Made by a program: the position numbers and the translations under genes. A DNA stretch of 64,000 bases from Paracoccus onchidii. Its GTDB lineage: Bacteria > Pseudomonadota > Alphaproteobacteria > Rhodobacterales > Rhodobacteraceae. This document shows, piece by piece, positions 26,407 through 35,088 of this stretch (its first letter is position 1; each line of letters begins with the position of its first letter). The stretch lies in NCBI RefSeq assembly GCF_028294535.1, contig NZ_JAQBIE010000010.1, positions 1 to 64,000 on the forward strand. The letters run 5' to 3'. The notes beneath the pieces were generated by a model, which saw only the letters and a program-made list of their open reading frames with translations, was not told the origin of the DNA and did no database searches.

Positions 26407-26655
26407 TCAACGCTCGGGATGGGCCAGCGCCCATTCGCTCGACGGGAAGTTGGTCACGGTCAGTTTGGCATCAGCGTCCAGACCGGCGCGGCGCAGTTCC
26501 GAAGCGGTCATCACCGAACCGGCGCGAACGTCAACGGTTTCAACGGCCGTGGTGGGCTGAGCGGGTTCACCGGGGCGTTCGTTGCCGAAGGTGGCAGCCG
26601 AAGCGGCACCCGAAGCGAGCGAAAGGGCGGTCAGGGCAATAGCAAAGCGTTTCAT
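26407..26655 (-). CDS. Small secreted protein of unknown function
   Basis: An 82-residue protein with a clear signal peptide (MKRFAIALTALSLASGAASA). The mature chain of about 60 residues has a Pro-rich start (ERPGEPAQPTT) and a repeat-like ASELRRAGLDADAKLTVT. The ATG at 26655 is favoured by GAGGA upstream; an ATG at 26670 has no ribosome binding site. It has its own downstream hairpin, so it is probably a monocistronic, well-expressed envelope protein. I do not recognise the family. Confidence 0.7.
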   Translation of the reverse strand: MKRFAIALTALSLASGAASAATFGNERPGEPAQPTTAVETVDVRAGSVMTASELRRAGLDADAKLTVTNFPSSEWALAHPER

Positions 26656-27067
26656 CACATTAGTCCTCATATTTGTTGTTCCGGCGCATTGTTGCGCTTT
26701 CGTGACGCTGAGATAGGCCGCATCCAGACCGGTGATTAGACCTGATCTATCGCTTTCTCTGTTCGATATCGTCGAACAATCGGTCCGCTCTGACGATGCG
26801 CGTGATTTCAGGCCAATCAGATCGTCATCCCCGGCGGAACGTGACGTAGCTAGCGCCGACAGAGAATTAGGGGGTTGAAAGAATCGCGACAGTTTCAGAA
26901 AATATCAATTCAACACAATGGCTTGCTAACAAAATTGCGCGAATGTGTGACAAGCTGGACCGGCTGTCCTATCATTCGATCAAGCAGTTAGCGCTTACGA
27001 TCGCACCAATGCGGTCAATCACGTGCTCTACGGTGCGTGATCCCAAAAAACGATGAAGGGGAGTTTC
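26656..27067. other. Divergent intergenic region before the betaine transporter
   Basis: A 412-bp gap between the small secreted protein (-) and the binding-protein gene (+). It contains an inverted repeat GTTCGA-TATCG-TCGAAC at 26761-26777 that could be an operator. No gene was found. The AAGGGGAG ribosome binding site of the next gene is at its right end. Confidence 0.45.
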
Positions 27068-28063
27068 ATGACAGCAACAAAATCCGCACTCGCGGTTCTG
27101 GGCCTGATGTTTGCGGCGCCGGCGGCATTCGCCGCTGAAGAATGCGGCGACGTCACGTTGGCCGAGATGAACTGGGCTTCGGCGGGCCTGGCCGCATGGG
27201 TCGACAAGATCATCCTTGAAGAAGGCTATGGTTGCGATGTCGCCCTGGTGACCGGCGATACGGTGCCGACCTTCACCTCGATGAATGAAAAAGGCGAACC
27301 CGATGTTGCGCCCGAACTGTGGGTGAACGCGGTCAAGGTTCCGCTGGATGCCGCGGTTGCAGAAGACCGCATCGTGATCGCATCAGAAATCCTGACCGAT
27401 GGCGGGGTCGAAGGTTTCTGGATTCCGACCAGCCTTGCCGAAGAGCATGGCATCAAGACCATCGAAGATGCACTGGCCCATCCGGAATTGTTCCCCGGGG
27501 CGGAAGATTCCGAAAAAGGAGCATTCTTCAACTGCCCCTCCGGCTGGGCTTGTCAGATCATCACCGCAAACCAGTTCATCGCACTAGGGGCTGAAGACAA
27601 GGGGTTCGAGCTGGTCGACTCTGGCTCGGCGGCTGGTCTTGACGGATCAATTGCCCGTGCTTTCAACCGTGAAGAAGGCTGGCTTGGATATTACTGGGCG
27701 CCGACGGCGATCCTCGGGAAATATGCTATGACCAAGCTGGATCTTGGCGTAGAACATGAAAAGGAAACCTGGGACAACTGCATGGTGGTAAACAACTGCC
27801 CCGACCCGCAGTTGAATGAATGGCCGCGCTCGGATGTGTTTACGGCCGTGACCAAAGAGTTTGCCGACAACAACGCCGTGACGATGGAATATCTGGGCAA
27901 ACGTGCCTGGTCCAATGATACCGTCAACGAATTGCTCGCCTGGATGGGCGACAATCAAGCCACCAATGAAGACGGTGCATATTACTTCCTGGAAAACTAT
28001 CCAGAGGTCTGGGCTGCGTGGCTTGCCGAAGATGTTGCTGCGAAGGTGCAGGACGCACTTTGA
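27068..28063 (+). CDS. Glycine betaine/quaternary amine ABC transporter substrate-binding protein
   Basis: A 331-residue periplasmic binding protein of the ProX/OpuAC type. The signal peptide ends AAFAA near residue 22. Family traits include VTLAEMNWASAGLAAWVDKIILEEGYG, NEKGEPDVAPELWVNAV, CPSGWACQIITANQF and a Trp-rich LGYYWAPTAILGKY, which would give the aromatic cage that holds the quaternary ammonium group. The ATG at 27068 has AAGGGGAG upstream; an ATG at 27053 overlaps that ribosome binding site. A strong hairpin separates it from the permease gene, consistent with excess production of the binding protein. Confidence 0.88.
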   Translation: MTATKSALAVLGLMFAAPAAFAAEECGDVTLAEMNWASAGLAAWVDKIILEEGYGCDVALVTGDTVPTFTSMNEKGEPDVAPELWVNAVKVPLDAAVAEDRIVIASEILTDGGVEGFWIPTSLAEEHGIKTIEDALAHPELFPGAEDSEKGAFFNCPSGWACQIITANQFIALGAEDKGFELVDSGSAAGLDGSIARAFNREEGWLGYYWAPTAILGKYAMTKLDLGVEHEKETWDNCMVVNNCPDPQLNEWPRSDVFTAVTKEFADNNAVTMEYLGKRAWSNDTVNELLAWMGDNQATNEDGAYYFLENYPEVWAAWLAEDVAAKVQDAL

Positions 28064-28075
28064 TCGCAGAAAGGG

Positions 28076-28100
28076 GGCGGGGCGCATGACGCGCCCCGCC
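28076..28100 (+). terminator. Intercistronic hairpin after the betaine-binding protein gene
   Basis: GGCGGGGCGC and its complement form a perfect 10-bp stem with a 5-base loop (ATGAC), 13 bp after the binding-protein stop. No T tract follows. Such hairpins usually stabilise the upstream mRNA or partly terminate, lowering permease and ATPase levels. Confidence 0.65.
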
Positions 28101-28152
28101 TTGCCTTCGGATTCCCGGTTCCCGACGGAACCAAACGCAAAGAAGAAGAACA

Positions 28153-29037
28153 ATGGATTTTGTCGATTTTCCTGCCATGAGTCGGGGCGACTTGCGTGAT
28201 CTGCGCGTGACGATCGATACCGGCTTTCGCGAGTTCACCCGCGCTTATGGTGAAATGCTGGAGAATATTTTTCACCCTATTCAGGTGCTGCTTGTCTTTA
28301 TCGAGGGCTTGCTGATCAATACGCCATGGATCATCGTGCTCGCCGCGTTGGCCTTGATGATCTGGGGGCTGAGCCGAAGCTGGAATATTGTTCTTGGCAC
28401 GGTGATTGCGCTTTGCCTGATCGGCTATTTCGGCATGTGGGAAGATACGATGCGAACCATCGCAATGGTCGCGGTATGTACCCTGATTGCTGTTGTCATA
28501 GGTATACCGGCGGGCATCCTTATGGCGCGCTCTGATCGCGCGAATTCGCTGATCACGCCGGTTCTGGACATGATGCAGACCATGCCCAGCTTTGTTTATC
28601 TTATTCCCGTCGTCATGATCTTCGGGCTTGGCAAGGTTCCGGGTGTGATTGCCGTGGTGATCTATGCGGTTCCGCCGATCATTCGTCTGACCAATCTGGG
28701 GATCCGCCAGGTTCCGGCAGATGTTCTGGAGGCGGCCGAGGCTTTTGGCTCGAACGGGCGGCAAAAACTGCAAGACGTGCAATTGCCATTGGCTCTGCCG
28801 ACCATCATGGCCGGCGTGAACCAGACCATCATGATGAGCCTTGCCATGGTCGTCGTCGCGTCGATGATCGGGGTGCGGGGGCTGGGTCAACCGGTTCTTC
28901 AGGCCATCAACAACCAGTATTTCACCCTGGGTGTCATGAACGGCCTGGCCATCGTGGCCATTGCCATCATCTTCGATCGCGCCACGCAGGCATATGGCAA
29001 GCGGCTGCAAAAACATCTGGAGGCCGTGCATGGCTGA
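28153..29037 (+). CDS. Glycine betaine/quaternary amine ABC transporter permease (ProW-type)
   Basis: A 294-residue inner-membrane permease. After an amphipathic N terminus there are about six or seven membrane segments. The ProW signature is clear: TLIAVVIGIPAGILMARSD, TPVLDMMQTMPSFVYLIPVVMIFGLGKVPGVIAVVIYAVPPIIRLT, and the EAA loop VLEAAEAFGSNGRQKLQDVQLPLALPTIMAGV. The stop overlaps the start of the ATPase gene by 8 bases. With the neighbouring subunits it should import glycine betaine, choline or a related osmolyte. Confidence 0.9.
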   Translation: MDFVDFPAMSRGDLRDLRVTIDTGFREFTRAYGEMLENIFHPIQVLLVFIEGLLINTPWIIVLAALALMIWGLSRSWNIVLGTVIALCLIGYFGMWEDTMRTIAMVAVCTLIAVVIGIPAGILMARSDRANSLITPVLDMMQTMPSFVYLIPVVMIFGLGKVPGVIAVVIYAVPPIIRLTNLGIRQVPADVLEAAEAFGSNGRQKLQDVQLPLALPTIMAGVNQTIMMSLAMVVVASMIGVRGLGQPVLQAINNQYFTLGVMNGLAIVAIAIIFDRATQAYGKRLQKHLEAVHG

Positions 29038-30094
29038 GGCAATTCACGACATTCAGATCAAGAATCTCTATAAGATCTTCGGCCCGAATGGCCAACGTCA
29101 TGTCGCCGATGTGCAGGCGGGGATGACCAAGGAAGAACTGAATGCCAAACACAATCATGTGCTGGGCCTCGACAATATCAACCTGACCATTCCTGCTGGC
29201 CGTATCCAGGTTGTGATGGGGCTTTCGGGTTCAGGGAAATCCACCCTGATCCGGCATATCAACCGGTTGATTGAGCCGACGGCCGGGGAAGTGATCTTTG
29301 ACGGTCAGGATATCGTGCAGATGCCGCAGAGTGATCTGCGGCAGTTCCGCCGGGAAAAGACCGGAATGGTCTTCCAGAAATTTGCGCTGTTTCCGCACCG
29401 CACGGTTCTGGAAAACACGATCTATGGCCTGAAGATTCGTGGTGTCAGTGACAAGGAGGCCGAAGAAAGAGGGCGCAGGTGGATCAGCCGTGTCGGACTT
29501 GACGGGTTTGAGGGAAATTACCCCAATCAGTTATCCGGCGGTATGCAGCAGCGGGTCGGCCTGGCACGCGCATTGACCAATGACGCCGAAATTCTGCTGA
29601 TGGATGAGGCGTTCTCGGCGTTGGATCCGCTGATCCGCACCGATATGCAGTCCGTATTGCTCGATCTTCAGGAAGAGCTGCGTAAAACGATTATCTTCAT
29701 CACCCATGATCTGGATGAGGCTTTGCGCCTGGGCGACAAGATCGCAATCCTGCGCGACGGACGGATCATCCAGCAGGGAACGGGCGAGCAAATCGTGCTG
29801 CGTCCTGCCGATGACTATATCAGCAGTTTCGTGCGTGACGTAAAGCGTGGCCATGTGATCACGGTGCGCACCATCATGCGCAAGGGACAGCGTGCCGAGA
29901 CACCTGTGACGGTCCCTGTCTCGACTCTGCTGGAAGAGGCTGCGCGCGCGATGACCGATGCGGAAACCAACCGCGCCAATGTCGTTGATCCCCAGGGCAA
30001 CCATATTGGTATGGTCACGCTGTCGAAGACGGTGGCCGAAATGATCGCGCCCGATGACAGCGAAGAGGTCAATCCGGATGCGCTGATCGCCTGA
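29030..30094 (+). CDS. Glycine betaine/quaternary amine ABC transporter ATPase (ProV-type)
   Basis: A 354-residue ATPase. It has the ProV N-terminal extension (KNLYKIFG, GMTKEELNAKHNHVLGL), Walker [18 protein letters not shown], signature QLSGGMQQRVGLARAL, Walker B EILLMDEAFSALDPLIRTDM and a C-terminal CBS-like region (residues about 270-345: VSTLLEEAARAMTDAETNRANVVDPQGNHIGMVTL). The DEAFSALDP form is typical of ProV/OpuAA. The ATG at 29030 overlaps the permease end and follows AGGCC-rich sequence. It ends the transporter operon. Confidence 0.9.
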   Translation: MAEAIHDIQIKNLYKIFGPNGQRHVADVQAGMTKEELNAKHNHVLGLDNINLTIPAGRIQVVMGLSGSGKSTLIRHINRLIEPTAGEVIFDGQDIVQMPQSDLRQFRREKTGMVFQKFALFPHRTVLENTIYGLKIRGVSDKEAEERGRRWISRVGLDGFEGNYPNQLSGGMQQRVGLARALTNDAEILLMDEAFSALDPLIRTDMQSVLLDLQEELRKTIIFITHDLDEALRLGDKIAILRDGRIIQQGTGEQIVLRPADDYISSFVRDVKRGHVITVRTIMRKGQRAETPVTVPVSTLLEEAARAMTDAETNRANVVDPQGNHIGMVTLSKTVAEMIAPDDSEEVNPDALIA

Positions 30095-30174
30095 CAGTCA
30101 TCTTTTTCGGCTTATCAATTCTGGCGGCGGCGCTATGATCGGCGTGCGCCGTCACTCTAATTCAAGGGATCTGG

Positions 30175-30609
30175 ATGAAGACCATATATGTCCTCAATGG
30201 ACCCAATCTCAACCTGTTGGGGCAGCGCCAACCTGAGATTTACGGCTCGGAAACGCTGGAGGATGTCGAACAGCTATGTCGCGAAGCGGCCGGGGAAAAA
30301 GCGCAGATCAGGTTCCTGCAATCGAACTGGGAAGGCCAGCTTGTCGACTGGATCCAAGAGGCACGGACCGAGGCCTGCGGTATTGTCATCAACCCCGCCG
30401 CCTTGACGCATAGCTCGGTTGCCGTGCTGGATGCGCTGAACATGTTCGACGGTCCGGTGATCGAGGTGCATATCAGCCAGATCCACAAGCGCGAATCCTT
30501 TCGCCATTTCTCATATGTCTCGAAACGTGCCGATGGGGTTTTGGCGGGCCTGGGTGTCGAAGGGTATCAAGCCGCCGTCCGGCGCGTGCTGTCGCTGACA
30601 CGGGCGTGA
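30175..30609 (+). CDS. aroQ: 3-dehydroquinate dehydratase, type II
   Basis: A 144-residue cytoplasmic enzyme that converts 3-dehydroquinate to 3-dehydroshikimate in the shikimate pathway. It has the standard start ([20 protein letters not shown]), with the catalytic Tyr in that block, the [16 protein letters not shown] substrate loop and the catalytic His in [23 protein letters not shown] precedes the ATG. It stands 80 bp after the betaine transporter. A biosynthetic gene on a plasmid-like replicon fits a chromid or a second, catabolic copy (quinate use). Confidence 0.92.
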   Translation: MKTIYVLNGPNLNLLGQRQPEIYGSETLEDVEQLCREAAGEKAQIRFLQSNWEGQLVDWIQEARTEACGIVINPAALTHSSVAVLDALNMFDGPVIEVHISQIHKRESFRHFSYVSKRADGVLAGLGVEGYQAAVRRVLSLTRA

Positions 30610-30721
30610 TCGCCGGGGGGCTGGCTGACCGGTTGCTGACGTGGCATCAAATCATTCGGGCCTTGGAAACCGGCCCGAGTTCATGCCGTTTCGGGCACAT
30701 CTGACAGACAGGAGAATTGAA

Positions 30722-31168
30722 ATGCCCCGTCTTATGACCGCACTGATTGCATCAATCGCCCTTGCCGGACCGGCATTGGCCGATCTGGAAGAAATCCCCG
30801 CCGAGGGTTCGGTTGCCGAAGTGGCCGACCGTCTGGAAACCGCGATCACGGAGGCGGGTGCAAATCTGTTCCTGCGGGTGGATCATGCCGAGGGTGCGGC
30901 ATCGGTCGATATGGAACTGGCCGACTCCCAGCTGCTTGTTTTTGGCAACCCCAAGCTTGGGACCCTGCCGATGCAACAGGATATCCGTGCAGGTTTGCAT
31001 CTGCCGCTGAAAATGCTGGTATTCAGCCAGGACGGCGAAACCCGTATTGCGTGGGAAGAACCGGACGAGATGTTTGACGATCTGGATATCGACGACGACG
31101 CCCCTTATCTGGCCAAAATGGACGGCGCGCTGAAGTCCTTTGCGCAAAAGGCTGCCGGCACGCAATAG
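30722..31168 (+). CDS. Secreted DUF302 family protein
   Basis: A 148-residue protein. The signal peptide ends at PALAD, near residue 20. The DUF302 domain follows: VADRLETAITEAGANLFLRVDHAEGA, QLLVFGNPKLGTLPMQQDIRAGLHLPLKMLVFSQDG and EPDEMF. The ATG at 30722 follows ACAGGAGAA; an open frame back to 30641 has no ribosome binding site. DUF302 proteins are periplasmic or cytoplasmic, of unknown function. A classic terminator follows. Confidence 0.82.
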   Translation: MPRLMTALIASIALAGPALADLEEIPAEGSVAEVADRLETAITEAGANLFLRVDHAEGAASVDMELADSQLLVFGNPKLGTLPMQQDIRAGLHLPLKMLVFSQDGETRIAWEEPDEMFDDLDIDDDAPYLAKMDGALKSFAQKAAGTQ

Positions 31169-31222
31169 ACGCCGCATAATGGCAATATGGGCAGGCAGGC
31201 TCTGCCCCCGCAAATTTGAAGG

Positions 31223-31253
31223 AAAGGTCCGAGAATCTGGTCGGGCCTTTTTT
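31223..31253 (+). terminator. Rho-independent terminator after the DUF302 gene
   Basis: AAAGGTCCGA (31223-31232) pairs with TCGGGCCTTT (31241-31250), with one G-T pair and an 8-base loop, then a run of six T. It ends the forward unit just before the convergent argE-like gene. Confidence 0.85.
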
Positions 31254-31275
31254 GCGTCACGTTCCCTGCTTGGCT

Positions 31276-32421
31276 TCACGCCTGACAGGACTGAACGACG
31301 AAACGTCGCAGCATCTCGGCGCAGGCCGTCAGTTCATGTTCGTGGATGAACTCATCGGCTCGGTGCGCGCGCGCGATGTCGCCCGGCCCACAAACCACCG
31401 ACGTGATCCCGGCTTTGGCGAACAAACCCGCCTCGGTGCCATAGCTGACAGCGGGCACAACGGGGTATCCGCCGAGCTTACCCAATTTCGTCGCAAGTTC
31501 GGCATTGTCGTTTGACGACAGGGCAGGATAGCTGGCCAGAACCCGATATTTACTTTGCAGCGGAACATCCGCGACCGATGCCGATTGCTGGATATGTCTC
31601 AACACCTCCAGCACGCGATTTATGACCTCATGTGGGGATTGTGCCGGGATCATGCGCGCCTCGATCAGCATGCTGGCATGTTCGGGGATGATATTGACCG
31701 CGACTCCGCCTTCGAGCAGGCCGACTTGCAGGGTCGAGCAGTCTGGTGCGAAGGCAGGATCGAACGGCCCCTCGACAGTGAGGGACGTTGCAATGTCCTG
31801 AATCTCCAAGGCAAGTTTTGCGGCCGGATACAGCGCGTTCAGTCCGGCGGCGGGATCGGAGGAGTGACCCGGTTTTCCGGTCAACTTCACCTCGATGGAT
31901 TGTTTGCCCTTGTGCGATCGCACGGGGCGAAGGCCGCTGGGTTCGCCCACGATACAATACTGCGGCAGCGCAATCAGATCGGGCAAGCGTTCGATCAGAT
32001 AGGGCACCCCCTGACAGCCGATTTCCTCGTCGCAAGAGAACGCCAGATGCACGGGACGGCGCAGCGGCATTTGCAGAAACTCTGGCAGAAGCGTCAGCAT
32101 GACGGCCAGAAATCCCTTCATGTCGCTGGTTCCGCGGCCAATAAGCCGATCTTCGACCTGCGTCAGTCGAAACGGATCGGTTGACCAACTCTGCCCCTCG
32201 GCCGAGACAACATCGCTATGGCCTGACAGCATCACACCTGCCTGATCGGTGGGGCCGATACTGGCCAGGATGTTCCAGCGTCCTTCGGGTGTGGGGATCC
32301 GATGCAGGGTGACGCCCGGCAGGTCCAGATGATTACATATGGCGTCCGCGATCTTGTCGTTTCTGGTGCCGGGCAACGAAGGTATTGCCACCAGATCGGC
32401 CAGTATTTCCCTAAGGTTCAT
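31276..32421 (-). CDS. argE: M20-family deacylase, ArgE-like (N-acetylornithine deacetylase type)
   Basis: A 381-residue zinc or cobalt amidohydrolase. Metal-site blocks are present: SGHSDVV, GRGTSDMKGF, CDEEIGC, VGEPSGL and a C-terminal EFIHEHEL. These match ArgE, which removes the acetyl group from N-acetylornithine, but ArgE paralogues also act on other N-acyl amino acids. AGGAGA precedes the start at 32421. It is divergent from an aldehyde dehydrogenase 156 bp away in a catabolic locus that also encodes two acetyltransferases, so a role in de-acylating a catabolic intermediate is plausible. Confidence 0.82.
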   Translation of the reverse strand: MNLREILADLVAIPSLPGTRNDKIADAICNHLDLPGVTLHRIPTPEGRWNILASIGPTDQAGVMLSGHSDVVSAEGQSWSTDPFRLTQVEDRLIGRGTSDMKGFLAVMLTLLPEFLQMPLRRPVHLAFSCDEEIGCQGVPYLIERLPDLIALPQYCIVGEPSGLRPVRSHKGKQSIEVKLTGKPGHSSDPAAGLNALYPAAKLALEIQDIATSLTVEGPFDPAFAPDCSTLQVGLLEGGVAVNIIPEHASMLIEARMIPAQSPHEVINRVLEVLRHIQQSASVADVPLQSKYRVLASYPALSSNDNAELATKLGKLGGYPVVPAVSYGTEAGLFAKAGITSVVCGPGDIARAHRADEFIHEHELTACAEMLRRFVVQSCQA

Positions 32422-32577
32422 CGATATCTCCTGTTCGGGATACTATGCTGGTCGGGATGCGCAGATCCTGCCGAAGCACAGGTGTGGAACAGGACATTCC
32501 GTCGAGTTTCGCGGGAAAGCGGGCAAATCTGCTTGTGCTGCCCGATATGCTGACCACGCACAGCATGCGAGGCGCAC

Positions 32578-34038
32578 ATGACTTATTCGTTCAACCCTGA
32601 CAGTATCGAGTTGCCGATCGGCCACCTGATTGATGGAAAGCTGGTTTCCTCGGCAGACGGGTTGGCAATGTATCGACCTTCGGATGGCGCAGCATATGCC
32701 AGCTGCCCTGTCGCAGATTCCGATATCGTTGATCGTGCGGTTCAATCGGCAAAACATGCGCAGGCTTCGGGCTGGGGGGATGCGACGCCGCGGGACAGGA
32801 CCCGTGCAATGCAGAAATGGGCTGACCTGATCGAGCAACACGCGACCGAGCTGGCCCAGCTGGAAGCGTTGTCATCGACGCGACCGATAGCACAGATTGC
32901 CGCGGGCGATATCGCGGTCACTGCAGAACAGATACGCTTCTTTGCGGAAATGGCTGACAAGGAAGGGGGCGGTCTGGCACCGACCCGGTCAGGGTCACTG
33001 GGGATGACCGTGACCGAGCCATATGGGGTGGTGGGTGCGATCACCCCCTGGAACTTTCCGATTTCCATGGCAGGGTGGAAGCTGGGTCCGGCGCTGGCGG
33101 CGGGCAATGGTGTCGTGCTGAAACCTTCGGAGATGACGCCGTTCTCTACCATTCGCATGGCGCAACTTGCCCTGCGCGCGGGCATTCCGGCGGGATTGAT
33201 CAATGTGGTGCTGGGCGATGGGCCGGTGACAGGTGCCGCGATCACAGGTCATCCCGACATCGCCAAGGTCAGCTTTACCGGATCGACGGGCGCGGGTCAG
33301 GCCATTATGGAAAATATCGCGCGCACCGGGGTCAAGCCAATGACCCTGGAACTGGGCGGCAAATCACCCCAGATCGTCTTTGCCGACGCCGATCTGGATC
33401 AGGCGGCAGATGCCATCGCGCGTTCGATTACGTTCAACGCAGGGCAGGCCTGTGTTGCGGGTAGCCGTGTCATTGTACATCAGTCGGTCGCGGATGATCT
33501 GGCGCGCCGGCTGATTGCCCGACTATATCCGGACCGGCCGGGGCCGACATGGGATGCGAATACGGACTATTCACCGATCATCTCTGCAAGGCAACGCGAC
33601 AGGATCATTTCCATCCTGAGTCAGGCGGTCGAACAAGGCGCTGAAATTCGTTGTGGCGGTCATGCCATGGATCGGCCTGGCTATTTCTTTGCGCCGACAT
33701 TGCTGGATGGGGTTACACAGGACAATATCGCGATCCGTCAGGAAATCTTCGGTCCGGTTCTGACTCTGCAGCGATTTGAAACCGAAGATGAAGCGTTCGA
33801 TTTGTCCGATCACCCAATCTACGGCCTGTGCGCAGGTATATTTACACGTGATCTGTCATGTGGCTTGCGGGCCATGCGGCGTGTTCAGGCGGGAACGGTC
33901 TGGATCAATCGCTATGGCCGGTCACGCGATCATATTCTACCTACTGGCGGGTATCGCCAATCTGGCATCGGCAAGGATTTGGGCCGCGAAGCCTATCATG
34001 CCAACCGTCAGTCCAAGACCGTACTGATCGACCTGTGA
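32578..34038 (+). CDS. NAD(P)-dependent aldehyde dehydrogenase, PuuC-like
   Basis: A 486-residue ALDH-superfamily enzyme. It has the Asn-bearing TPWNFPISM, the glutamate block LELGGKSPQIVF and the catalytic cysteine in FNAGQACVAGSR, plus EIFGPVLTLQRF near the C terminus. It would oxidise an aldehyde made from an amine to the acid, in the cytoplasm. The substrate is not determined; PuuC-like enzymes use gamma-glutamyl-aminobutyraldehyde and other amino-aldehydes. GAGG lies five bases before the ATG. It leads a three-gene forward run with a tartrate-type dehydrogenase and a GabD-like enzyme. Confidence 0.85.
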   Translation: MTYSFNPDSIELPIGHLIDGKLVSSADGLAMYRPSDGAAYASCPVADSDIVDRAVQSAKHAQASGWGDATPRDRTRAMQKWADLIEQHATELAQLEALSSTRPIAQIAAGDIAVTAEQIRFFAEMADKEGGGLAPTRSGSLGMTVTEPYGVVGAITPWNFPISMAGWKLGPALAAGNGVVLKPSEMTPFSTIRMAQLALRAGIPAGLINVVLGDGPVTGAAITGHPDIAKVSFTGSTGAGQAIMENIARTGVKPMTLELGGKSPQIVFADADLDQAADAIARSITFNAGQACVAGSRVIVHQSVADDLARRLIARLYPDRPGPTWDANTDYSPIISARQRDRIISILSQAVEQGAEIRCGGHAMDRPGYFFAPTLLDGVTQDNIAIRQEIFGPVLTLQRFETEDEAFDLSDHPIYGLCAGIFTRDLSCGLRAMRRVQAGTVWINRYGRSRDHILPTGGYRQSGIGKDLGREAYHANRQSKTVLIDL

Positions 34039-34049
34039 GGACCTGATTC

Positions 34050-35084
34050 ATGACCCAGCATCGCATAGCCCTTATTCCCGGTGACGGGATTGGCGTTCCC
34101 GTCACCGAGGCCGCCATGCGCGTCGTGGCGGCAAGCGGCGCGTCGATCACCACCCAAAGCTTTCCCTGGTCCTGCGATTATTATCTGGAACATAGCCGGA
34201 TGATGCCCGTTGACGGCATAGAAACCTTGCGCGGGTTTGATGCGATATTCCTGGGGGCGGTTGGCTGGCCTGCGAGGGTTCCGGATTCGGTTTCGCTTCA
34301 TGGCTTGTTGCTGCCCATCCGCAAGGCATTCGTGCAATATGCAAATATCCGTCCCCATCGGTTGTTGCCCGGTGTTCAAGGTCCGCTGAGAAAAACCGAT
34401 TTCGACATTCTCTGTATTCGTGAAAACACAGAAGGCGAATATTCCGGCGCGGGCGGACGGGTCCATCAGGGGACCTCGGATGAAGTCGCCGTCGAAACAT
34501 CGGTATTTACCCGTGCCGGGGTCGAACGCATTTTGCGCTTTGCCTTTGATCAGGCCAAATCACGGCGCGGCAAGCTGGCGTCGGTAACCAAGTCGAACGC
34601 TCAACGGCACTCCATGGTGTTCTGGGACGAAGTAACAGACGAGCTGGCCAAAGAATACCCCGAGGTCGAGGTGTCGCGCTATCATATCGATGCGATGTGT
34701 GCACGGATGGTGATGGCGCCTGAAAGTCTGGATGTCGTTGTGGCATCAAATTTGTTTGGCGACATACTTACCGATCTGGGAGCGGCAATTCAGGGCGGTT
34801 TGGGATTTGCCGCATCCGCCAATATCAACCCGACGAGAGAAGCGCCCTCGATGTTCGAGCCTGTGCATGGATCGGCACCCGATATCGCCGATCAGGGCAT
34901 CGCAAACCCTATGGCGGCCTTTTGGTCGGCAGCAATGATGCTGCAGCATCTGGGTCAGGATATACCCGCCACGCGTATTATGCAGGCAATGGAAACGGTC
35001 TGCGGCAATGGCGTCGGTGTCGTGCCCGGTCAGCATGGCACGGATGAGATAACAACCGCCGTATTGGCGCAATTGCAGGATTGA
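34050..35084 (+). CDS. Isocitrate/isopropylmalate dehydrogenase family, tartrate dehydrogenase-like
   Basis: A 344-residue beta-decarboxylating dehydrogenase. Family blocks are ALIPGDGIGVPVTEAA, FDILCIRENTEGEYSGAGGR, KLASVTKSNAQRHSMVFWDEV, VVASNLFGDILTDLGAAIQGGLGFAASANINPT and MFEPVHGSAPDIADQGIANPMA. The IRENTEGEYSGAGGR form is the one seen in tartrate dehydrogenase/decarboxylase rather than LeuB. It would act on tartrate, malate or a related hydroxyacid with NAD and Mg or Mn. It starts 11 bp after the aldehyde dehydrogenase. Confidence 0.8.
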   Translation: MTQHRIALIPGDGIGVPVTEAAMRVVAASGASITTQSFPWSCDYYLEHSRMMPVDGIETLRGFDAIFLGAVGWPARVPDSVSLHGLLLPIRKAFVQYANIRPHRLLPGVQGPLRKTDFDILCIRENTEGEYSGAGGRVHQGTSDEVAVETSVFTRAGVERILRFAFDQAKSRRGKLASVTKSNAQRHSMVFWDEVTDELAKEYPEVEVSRYHIDAMCARMVMAPESLDVVVASNLFGDILTDLGAAIQGGLGFAASANINPTREAPSMFEPVHGSAPDIADQGIANPMAAFWSAAMMLQHLGQDIPATRIMQAMETVCGNGVGVVPGQHGTDEITTAVLAQLQD

Positions 35085-35088
35085 GGCG